Shown: one piece after another, positions 17,658 through 24,220 of the stretch
How the letters are laid out: each line of letters starts with the position of its first letter
Position numbering within the stretch: position 1 is the first letter of the stretch
Assembly (NCBI GenBank): GCA_001839685.1
Contig: MLAK01001256.1
Span: 1-24,220, forward strand
Origin: Tritrichomonas foetus
Lineage: Eukaryota; Parabasalia; Tritrichomonadida; Tritrichomonadidae
Length of the DNA: 24,220 nucleotides
Direction of reading: 5' to 3'
Notes under the pieces: model-generated
The model's database searches: none
What the model was told of the DNA's origin: nothing
The model's input: the letters and a program-made list of their open reading frames with translations, nothing else
Translations under genes and position numbers: made by a program

Positions 17658-18854
17658 TTATGTTGGTAATTCGATTCCAATTGAAACCCATCCTTCACGT
17701 AAGTTGTGAGGTCTTGCAAACACCTCTAAATACATCATTCCCGGAAACATTTCCTCGATCATTTGATATAATTCGTCAGGTTTCTGACTTTGCCTCACTT
17801 CACGTTGAGCAACAATCAAACTCCTGAATGCGGAAGGATTCATTTCTTCCGGCGGTGTTCCTTTTACGCCAACAAGGAGAGTTTCTTTATTATGTTGGAA
17901 GTAGTATCCATGTGATGGCATGTATCGTCCTGTCCTTGAAACCTTTATCCAATTCACTGTGTGAATAACATGATAGCCCCATTTTTTGAGCATGGAAATA
18001 CCATTCATCAATTGGGAGGCAATAACCCACATGAACATGAATCCATCATTTTGTATGTGTTGGAGTGGCATTGCAGCAATTTCTGCAGTTGCCAATTGTT
18101 CATAGGCAATATTTACTCCACGGGTAACGTTAGCAACAGCGATTTGCCAGGGTGGGTCCATTAAAATGACATCAAATTTCTGTAATTGACCTAGTCGTTT
18201 CCAGTCAAAAGTTCGAACATCAGCATTAATTGCGATTGAATTTTTGAGGTTTGTTGAAAATCCTGGAATCGCAATTGTTGTCGTGTTTTTGGTGGGCGGA
18301 ATGATTTCAAGTTCCTCTGAAGTTCTTCTGAATTCTTCCTTCAGTTCTTCGTCTGTCATCGCTTTGATTTTAATTAATTCCGTTTTTTGTAGCTCTGAAG
18401 TCAGGCCAAAATACTCCAAGTGCTTTGGATTACCTGCCTCGAAATTTGGAAGGAATGTTAGAACACCTTCCTCACGCGGCAATAAATATTTTTCCGTATT
18501 TAAGATTTTTTTCTCTATTTCGTGGTATGGAATGAATCTGCGCTTATTTCCTGCCGGATCGAGTGTTAAATCGCTACTTGGGATGTCATTGAAAACTTTT
18601 GGAGCTAATCTTAATGCCATTGCCCCAGACATATTTCGTTTTTTCGGTTTATTCTTGTTGGATGGCTTCGTCAAATTTGATTTTTGGTGGTATGACTTTT
18701 CTTTGGGCAGTTTTGTTTTTGATTTTTCTTGTTTCTTTTTTTTCTCGGAAACATATATAAACTCTCCGTCGCTATCTGAAGATTCAGGGTCAAAACTGTC
18801 GTCCTCATCGGAAAAAATATATGCTGGCGATTTTGTTGACTTTCTTCTGGACAT
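17658..18854 (-). CDS. MT-A70 family adenine-N6 methyltransferase, MTA1/AMT1-like
   Basis: From the ATG at 18854 the protein has 398 residues. The first 90 are charged, with an acidic patch (SDEDDSFDPESSDSDGEF) and a lysine-rich stretch. The C-terminal 170 residues form a Rossmann methyltransferase domain with the catalytic DPPW (233-236). Following it are TRGVNIAYEQL, MPLQHIQNDGFMFMWV, HGYYFQHNKETLLVGVKG, SQKPDELYQMIEEMFPG and ARPHNLREGWVSIGIEL. DPPW implies an active enzyme rather than a METTL14-like partner. No CCCH zinc fingers as in METTL3 are present. The arginine-glycine segment after DPPW and the GYYFQH wording look closer to the ciliate and fungal MTA1/AMT1 clade, whose members methylate DNA adenine, than to METTL3. 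That placement relies on memory. The frame is open upstream to a GTG at 18956. Confidence 0.9.
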   Translation of the reverse strand: MSRRKSTKSPAYIFSDEDDSFDPESSDSDGEFIYVSEKKKKQEKSKTKLPKEKSYHQKSNLTKPSNKNKPKKRNMSGAMALRLAPKVFNDIPSSDLTLDPAGNKRRFIPYHEIEKKILNTEKYLLPREEGVLTFLPNFEAGNPKHLEYFGLTSELQKTELIKIKAMTDEELKEEFRRTSEELEIIPPTKNTTTIAIPGFSTNLKNSIAINADVRTFDWKRLGQLQKFDVILMDPPWQIAVANVTRGVNIAYEQLATAEIAAMPLQHIQNDGFMFMWVIASQLMNGISMLKKWGYHVIHTVNWIKVSRTGRYMPSHGYYFQHNKETLLVGVKGTPPEEMNPSAFRSLIVAQREVRQSQKPDELYQMIEEMFPGMMYLEVFARPHNLREGWVSIGIELPT

Positions 18855-19460
18855 TAGCACATATAGCCGAGCAAAGAAATTTTCAATATGATTGACTATA
18901 TAGTTACTGAAAAAGTTTATAAATTTAGTAGAATTGTCAATATTGAATATCTCCACGATATCTTATTATATATGAGTTTTGCTAATGTATTTGTTTAATA
19001 ATTGAGTCAAATTTGATTACGAATCAGGTACCGTCATTTCATTCTGGAATTAAAATTGACCAATTTTGTGAATTTTATAAAAAACTGAGATTTCTCGTTA
19101 AATTTCTATCATTATTTAATTAGATATGAATAATGTGCTGAAATTATTGTTGATTTTACTATCCAGCACAATAATTTTGAGAAAATATTTTTTTATCGAT
19201 ATTCTCTGATTTTGATTGCAGAATTGTCTTTTTTATATCATTTGTAACATGAATAATGCTTTGAAAATCCATATATTTCCATCATTTTGATAGAAAATAT
19301 CAAAAGAATTAATTCAATGAAATCAGATGGGCAATCCTTCTAAATAACCCTTTTTGATTGCATTTTGATTAAAAAAAATTTGAAGGAAATCATCGTTGCT
19401 TTTTATTTTTGTGGAAAATGATCATATATCATATCACATGTCATAATAGAATAGTGAAGT
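18855..19460. other. Divergent intergenic region with no supported gene
   Basis: AT-rich spacer of about 600 bases between the MT-A70 methyltransferase and the primase gene; promoters for both are expected here. No RNA gene is visible. Confidence 0.45.
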
Positions 19461-19468
19461 TCACTTAT
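19461..19468 (+). promoter_or_regulatory. Inr-like element of the primase gene
   Basis: The sequence TCACTTAT fits the trichomonad initiator. Its A at 19463 lies 19 nt upstream of the ATG at 19482, which supports that start. Confidence 0.6.
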
Positions 19469-19481
19469 CTTCAGAAATTTG

Positions 19482-20903
19482 ATGCTTGATAGTCATCTTT
19501 TTGTTGCACAAAGTCGATTTTTTAATGCACCACCAGGACCAATTCAAAAATCATTTGCCAGTACTAATTTTTACACGCCGACATATGAAGAAGCTCCCAC
19601 ACAATCATTAGATTTTCAAGAACTTCTCAGACTTGCTCATAGACGAAAAGCTTTTCATAAAAGAATTACATTCGAATCAGAACGAGGTGCACTTGATTTT
19701 ATGACATTAAGATCACTTTCAGTCGATTTTGGCATTCCATTTAAAAGAAGTGAAGCGTCTTTTGCTTACGAAGTTGCAACTGATCATGCATCTTTTTACG
19801 CATTATTGTTTGCATCACTTGCAAATGAAGATGATATGCTACGCTTTGTCTCAGATGAATCACGTTTATTGTATTATCGACTTCGTACTTCAGCAGTTTC
19901 TGCGTCACAAATTGAATCGTATTTTTGGCCATCTCATCACGCAAATGTTGTAGTAATTGAAGGATTTATGAACTACAATCACGAAATAGAAAAGTTATAT
20001 CACATAAAAAATTCAAACAATGGAAACAAATTTGATTTTAAAATCGATTTCATTGATGAGTTTTCTGGAAATGAAGAAAATGATCGCGCAATTATTCAAT
20101 TTAATGAAGCTTTGTGCATCTTTAAACCACATGAACTTTTTCTTTACAAAGGTCACGCAATCATCTGTTTAGATGATGTTCATAAACTTGCTAGTCGAGT
20201 CTTCAGACATAATTTACTTAAAATGATGAAAGAAATGATTGAAATAGGAAATGCCAAAGAAATTTCTTTTGCTTTAAATGAAGAATTATACAAACTAGAA
20301 TGTAAAAGAAATAATTTAACTTTAAGTGATTTGCTTGTACGTGCCACTAGATCATTTCCACCATGTATGATTCGTGTGATTAATGCTACAATAAAGAATG
20401 GGAAAGCGACATTCAAAGGTCGTCTGGAATTGAGTCTATTCATGAAAGCTTTGGGACTTGATTATTATGATCAACATAGGTTCTGGCAAAGCGCTTTACT
20501 GACACGAAATGGTGGATTTTTCGATGATTGGCGCTTTGAATTGCAGGTTGTCCAGGTTCTGAAGCAAATTTATGGTTTGGATGATGCTGAATGTGAATAT
20601 GCCCCACATAGATGCTCAACAATAATAAATCATGACAAACCTGGTGATAATCCACATATCATTCAAGGATGTCCTTTTAATTGCTTAAATAAAGCAGAAT
20701 TAAAAGTATTCTTGAAGAAAATGAGGCGAGGTGCTTCACATGCAGATATTGAAATAATATCGAGGTTTGCGACTGAAAAACCACAGGAAGCATGTCGTGA
20801 ATTCTTTAATAAATGCTTTCAAACACTCCCTTTAAATGTGAATGAAATAGAAACACCACCATTCTATTTCTTTGAAAGTGAAAGACGAATATCTAATTCA
20901 TAG
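19482..20903 (+). CDS. PRIM2: DNA primase large subunit (PRIM2/PriL)
   Basis: The protein has 473 residues from the ATG at 19482, close to the human 509. The four iron-sulfur cysteines are in place: C295 in FPPCM, C378 in HRCST, C397 in GCPF and C438 in ACREFF. Their spacing (83, 19, 41) is close to the 80, 17, 40 of human PRIM2. Landmarks around them are the helix region GRLELSLFMKALGLDYYDQ, the FWQSALLT motif and the post-C378 segment leading to QGCPF. The N-terminus (PTYEEAPTQSLDFQELLRLA) also fits the family's lid-like helical domain. PRIM2 binds the small catalytic subunit PRIM1 and DNA polymerase alpha to make RNA-DNA primers. The gene is divergent from the methyltransferase. An additional cysteine at 401 is probably not a cluster ligand. 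Confidence 0.93.
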   Translation: MLDSHLFVAQSRFFNAPPGPIQKSFASTNFYTPTYEEAPTQSLDFQELLRLAHRRKAFHKRITFESERGALDFMTLRSLSVDFGIPFKRSEASFAYEVATDHASFYALLFASLANEDDMLRFVSDESRLLYYRLRTSAVSASQIESYFWPSHHANVVVIEGFMNYNHEIEKLYHIKNSNNGNKFDFKIDFIDEFSGNEENDRAIIQFNEALCIFKPHELFLYKGHAIICLDDVHKLASRVFRHNLLKMMKEMIEIGNAKEISFALNEELYKLECKRNNLTLSDLLVRATRSFPPCMIRVINATIKNGKATFKGRLELSLFMKALGLDYYDQHRFWQSALLTRNGGFFDDWRFELQVVQVLKQIYGLDDAECEYAPHRCSTIINHDKPGDNPHIIQGCPFNCLNKAELKVFLKKMRRGASHADIEIISRFATEKPQEACREFFNKCFQTLPLNVNEIETPPFYFFESERRISNS

Positions 20904-21519
20904 ATTCTTTTATTTGAGTGAAATTCTAACTGGTTCTTTCACATTTTCTATGTGGTTGAAATGATCTAATTCAAATAGGAAAGTTGAAATTCTAATGATC
21001 ATGTTTTTTGTGGTCAAGAACATCATTATAAGTATATATACCTGCAAAGAAGTGACGAAGCTGTTCTCATAAGAAGTTTTATTTGCATTTTGATGTACTA
21101 TTTCCCCAACATGGAAGTGGAAATATTATATCATGAAGATTTTATATTTTTGAACAGCGAAATTTGTTGTCTTAATGCTATTTCATGAATTATTATGTCA
21201 AAACAAACCAGAATTGCAATTTCCATTTTATTTATGAGTGATGATGACATTTCACCACTCATAAATCAATGAATTTAATATCATATTTAAACTTGTTTGC
21301 ATATTCATATAATTTCACATTTTTTTATTGTTTATATACTGAAATTTTGTGAATGGTTATATTCGGAAGTAATGTATCTGGCATATCCTATATTTTTGGT
21401 TGTTGTTTTTGTTTACAAAATGATTGATTAAGCAATTGTAAAAACCTATCGTCGTCAAACGTATAAACGGTCGCCGAAAGCAATACTTGAAAAGAAATTT
21501 ACACAAATAAAAATAATTC
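20904..21519. other. Intergenic region with one hairpin and no supported gene
   Basis: AT-rich spacer between primase and the coiled-coil gene, both on the plus strand. It contains the inverted repeat at 21230-21266. Confidence 0.45.
21230..21266. repeat. Perfect 11-bp inverted repeat with 15-nt loop
   Basis: The arms ATTTATGAGTG and CACTCATAAAT are perfectly complementary, and three further pairs are possible inside after one mismatch. No homopolymer T tract follows, so it does not look like an ordinary RNA polymerase III terminator. Confidence 0.7.
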
Positions 21520-22674
21520 ATGGCAAATCTCTTTTCTGGAAATCCCGCTTCGCTTTTTGGGAAGGGTACCACAGCAGTTGCTGATTTGTTTCACGAAGAT
21601 CCAAATGATGATGACGCAGGATCTCTTTTCCCATCAAATCCGCAGCCAACAGCAGAAGATGACGACGAACTTCCAATGTTTTCAATATCAAAGCCAGCTG
21701 AACCAAAACCAACACCGACTTCAAAGCCTGCTGCTGCTGCTTCCAAACAAGCCGAACCTCCCAAAAAATCAGAACATAAAAAAAGGCCAGAAAAGAAGCG
21801 CGTTCAGAAATTCGTCCTTCAAAAGAAAGAAAATGCAGCACCAGATCCAATGAAAAAAGCATTGACACATTTTCAATTAGAATTCAATCAACAGTACGAA
21901 TCATTACTTCAAGTTATTGAATCACTCAAACCGCCTGATGAGATTCAAGGAGCAGTTTTACCAAAAGACCAAATCCTGAGAAAAGTGCAAGAGGCGGTCG
22001 ATTTTGCAGATGAGCGTGATGGTGATTTGCTTTCGAAGCAAATCCAAATCGATAAATATGATGCTGGTGAATTCGAAAACGATGAAAGAAAACTTCTCAG
22101 AGAAAAAATCGCTGAATTGAAATCACAGGTTGATGCAGAAAAAGCAGAAACTACAAAAATTGAACAACGTATAAATCAATTGCAGGAACAATATGGTCAA
22201 ATAATTGACGAAGATGAGCAGTTAGGACCGAATTCACAAAATTCAGAAACGCGAATGCGGAACGTTTTAAAGCGAGAACTCGAAAGGGCAAATCTCGATC
22301 TGAATAATTTCAAAACAGTTTCAGAAAAGAGAATCGAAGAAAACAGTGAACAGATAAAAATATTGAAAGAACAAACAGAAAAATTTGCGGAAGAAAATGA
22401 CCTTTGGAAAGATTATTCATTCAAAACAGAAGAAGACCTCGCAAATGCGAAAAGAGACTTTAAAGATAAAGTGAAAAAAGTGATCAATGACATGGTTGAT
22501 GGTGTAATGGAAATGATCGAAGGTTCACTCAATGTGGAAAACGAATATTCAGGCGATACTGTTTTAAGTGCGATGAGAACAGCGCTGCAGGAGACAGGTG
22601 AGTCGTTGTGTGATTTAGACGCAGACGATGCCGAGGAAGAAGATGTGGAAGAAGAAGAAGAAGAAGATTATTAG
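21520..22674 (+). CDS. Acidic coiled-coil protein with LF motifs
   Basis: The frame encodes 384 residues from an ATG. Four Leu-Phe pairs occur in the first 40 residues (NLFSG, SLFGK, DLFHEDPNDDD, SLFPSN), some followed by acidic residues. A Pro/Ala/Lys-rich linker (57-80) and a strongly basic patch (82-105) follow. Then comes a long helical region with clear coiled coils at about 190-230 and 255-320. The last 25 residues are acidic and end in EEEEEEDY. LF motifs with acidic residues recall FAM21-type LFa motifs and clathrin adaptor ligands, but I cannot assign the family. The acidic C-terminus ending in Tyr resembles EEY-type ligands of CAP-Gly domains. A function in cytoskeletal or membrane traffic is a guess. 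Codon use looks more GC-rich than in the split gene, as in the Rab gene that follows. Confidence 0.8.
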   Translation: MANLFSGNPASLFGKGTTAVADLFHEDPNDDDAGSLFPSNPQPTAEDDDELPMFSISKPAEPKPTPTSKPAAAASKQAEPPKKSEHKKRPEKKRVQKFVLQKKENAAPDPMKKALTHFQLEFNQQYESLLQVIESLKPPDEIQGAVLPKDQILRKVQEAVDFADERDGDLLSKQIQIDKYDAGEFENDERKLLREKIAELKSQVDAEKAETTKIEQRINQLQEQYGQIIDEDEQLGPNSQNSETRMRNVLKRELERANLDLNNFKTVSEKRIEENSEQIKILKEQTEKFAEENDLWKDYSFKTEEDLANAKRDFKDKVKKVINDMVDGVMEMIEGSLNVENEYSGDTVLSAMRTALQETGESLCDLDADDAEEEDVEEEEEEDY

Positions 22675-23024
22675 TAAATATTTTCGATGTTTTTATAACT
22701 TATAAGTATAAAAGTTGTTGATTCTCTAATTTTAATATGTATTTCTTTTGCATTTCATTGCATTTTTGTTGTTTACAAATTGTGAATGAATAAATGAAAG
22801 AAAGAAACGTAATTTTTAAATGACATGAGCATTCTTTTGAAGTGATCATGGAGGCTATACCCAATTCCGTTTATATATCTGTTTTGACCTATTGATTTTG
22901 GCCTTTTAATTGCGATCCAATGATTTGAGAGTATTGTCAATGAGTTAAATGAATCTTATGAATATTTTAAATCAAACCGTCATGTCAATTGAAATTCTAA
23001 CTGAAAAGGCTGAAATTCGGGAAA
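22675..23024. other. Intergenic region with no supported gene
   Basis: A spacer of 350 bases before the Rab gene. An overlapping open stretch from ATG 22949 runs into the Rab gene in another frame and encodes nothing recognisable. Confidence 0.45.
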
Positions 23025-23633
23025 ATGCTCGGTCGAAAGTTCGATTACTCACTCAAAGTTGTCGTTGTCGGAGATTCTGGCGTCGGAAAAACCTGCCTTT
23101 TGATCCGTTATGTTCGCGATGTATTCGATGAAGAGTCACAGCCAACACTCGGCGTCGAATTTATGACGAAAATCGTTGCAACAGATAGACATAGAATTCA
23201 ACTCCAATTGTGGGATACAGCTGGACAAGAACTTTTCAGGAGTGTTACTCGCGGATATTATCGTGGTTCTGCTGGAGCTCTTCTTGTATTCGATTTAACA
23301 AATCGCGATTCGTTTGAAAACATCGGCCGTTGGCTTCAAGACATTCGTGATGTTGCCAGATCAGACGTCGTCACTTTGCTGATCGGCAATAAAAGCGATA
23401 AGGCCGGCGATCAAAGAGCGGTCTCCACAGAAGAGGCCCAGGAATTCGCAAAGGCTCACAATATGCAATATTTCGAAACGTCAGCCAAAACAGGAACAAA
23501 TATAGCCGAATCTATCGAAGCATGCGTTGCTGTAATCGAAAAGAATGTCGACGATGGAGCCTACGAAGTTACACCAAATAATGACAATATCGACTTCCCT
23601 CAGGAACAACCAAACAAATCCTGCAATTGCTAA
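23025..23633 (+). CDS. Rab-family small GTPase
   Basis: The protein has 202 residues. The nucleotide-binding motifs are complete: P-loop GDSGVGKT (16-23), T41 in TLGVEF, WDTAGQE (63-69) with the catalytic glutamine, NKSD (122-125) and ETSAK (141-145). The Rab family motifs (FRSVTRGYYRGSAGALLVFD) are clear. The C-terminal CNC (200-202) is a CXC double geranylgeranylation signal, so the protein should be attached to membranes and work in vesicle traffic. The switch II region and the body resemble the Rab2/4/14/39 group, but I cannot fix the subfamily. A leucine replaces the usual arginine after WDTAGQE (residue 70). Start ATG at 23025 is the natural one, with about ten residues before the first strand. 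Confidence 0.95.
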   Translation: MLGRKFDYSLKVVVVGDSGVGKTCLLIRYVRDVFDEESQPTLGVEFMTKIVATDRHRIQLQLWDTAGQELFRSVTRGYYRGSAGALLVFDLTNRDSFENIGRWLQDIRDVARSDVVTLLIGNKSDKAGDQRAVSTEEAQEFAKAHNMQYFETSAKTGTNIAESIEACVAVIEKNVDDGAYEVTPNNDNIDFPQEQPNKSCNC

Positions 23634-24124
23634 ATTTTTCCATATCTTAAAATCTAGTATCTTTTCACATTTCCTCTTAATTGTTTACAATGTGAATACC
23701 TTCAGCTAAACATAATCGTATGTATATTTCTGGTTTTGCTTTTTATTATTCTATCGATTTATCCATTTTTTGGAACCCGAAAAAACTCAACTTTTTTTAT
23801 GTATTTGGTTAACATATTGTTGGTTAACAAATTTTTGGTTAATGAATCTCATCTGCAAGTTGCCTTTTTAGCTGGAAAATGATACCGAATTCCTAAAAGG
23901 AGGCTTTGTTAAATATGTTGAATTTTATATATACGATCAATTAATATATATAATATGTGTGGTATCAATATCAATTATAATAAAAAAATTGACATAAATT
24001 TTTTTGGTTGATCCAATTTAACCACATTAATATTATAAATGCAATATTTAAAATAATCAAATTGAAAACATTTTATAACAATGAAAACCCGTCATATTAG
24101 ATGATATTTTTCTAGTAGCACATA
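23634..24124. other. Intergenic region with a short 15-bp period repeat
   Basis: AT-rich sequence after the Rab gene. Apart from the tandem repeat at 23805-23849 I see nothing in it. Confidence 0.45.
23805..23849. repeat. Degenerate tandem repeat, period 15, three units
   Basis: Units begin with TTGGTTAACA at 23805 and 23820 and TTGGTTAAT at 23835; the second half of each unit diverges. Confidence 0.75.
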
Positions 24125-24165
24125 GTGTTGTGATTTTTTGCGCTTCGCTCAAAAAATCCCAACAC
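24125..24165 (-). repeat. 41-nt imperfect palindrome, right copy of a dispersed hairpin element
   Basis: This is the inverted copy of the element at 11-51. Its arms are GTGTTG and CAACAC, its inner stems and GCGAAGC loop are unchanged. The central 37 nucleotides are identical to the left copy when read on the minus strand. No target-site duplication is evident. Confidence 0.85.
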
Positions 24166-24220
24166 ATTAAAAATCAATGATCACAAATGAGAAAACCAAC
24201 GAAATCATAAATGAAAACAT

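Noticed and set aside
18244..18891. Plus-strand open stretch of 215 codons opposite the MT-A70 gene
   Set aside because: It is the complement of a strongly coding charged region, so its Ser/Phe-rich product is a shadow.
22949..23131. Open stretch that begins upstream of the Rab gene and overlaps its start
   Set aside because: It reads the Rab P-loop region in another frame, giving an Arg/Cys-rich shadow; at most it would be an overlapping uORF.

Overview
This window reads as nuclear DNA of a parabasalid protist, most like a trichomonad of the Tritrichomonas/Trichomonas type. The reasons are: AT-rich DNA with eukaryotic genes that are single open frames without visible introns, short intergenic gaps, stop codons often inside TAAA, and Inr-like TCACTT elements 19-25 bases upstream of some start codons. 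The genus is an inference from style, not a match I could test.

Layout from left to right. Positions 11-51 hold a hairpin repeat, of which an inverted copy lies at 24125-24165. Next come a small gene with a predicted ubiquitin-like fold (411-1025), a CLK/LAMMER-type protein kinase (1592-2713), and a long gene split by a frameshift (3380-7721). The first part of that gene looks like a divergent C13 (legumain/GPI8-like) caspase-fold peptidase; the rest is an unrecognised coiled-coil and helical protein. A minus-strand coiled-coil protein (8244-8870) and a DUF3431-type membrane-anchored protein (9322-10323) follow.

The right half carries housekeeping genes: listerin E3 ligase (minus, 10680-14228), the CK2 beta regulatory subunit (minus, 14985-15701), the ribosome-biogenesis WD40 protein PWP1 (16080-17291), an MT-A70 adenine methyltransferase resembling the MTA1/AMT1 DNA-methylating clade (minus, 17658-18854), the large subunit of DNA primase (19482-20903), an acidic coiled-coil protein with LF motifs (21520-22674) and a Rab GTPase (23025-23633).

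The genes are individually transcribed rather than arranged in operons. Three pairs are divergent: 8870/9322, 15701/16080 and 18854/19482. Shared themes are replication and DNA modification (primase, methyltransferase), ribosome making and quality control (PWP1, listerin), signalling (CK2 beta, LAMMER kinase) and membrane traffic (Rab). The items most worth a second look are the frameshifted peptidase-like gene, the MTA1-like methyltransferase, and the paired hairpin repeat whose outer base pairs show compensatory changes. Several genes have open frame extending upstream of their first ATG; I give ATG starts because trichomonads are expected to use ATG.
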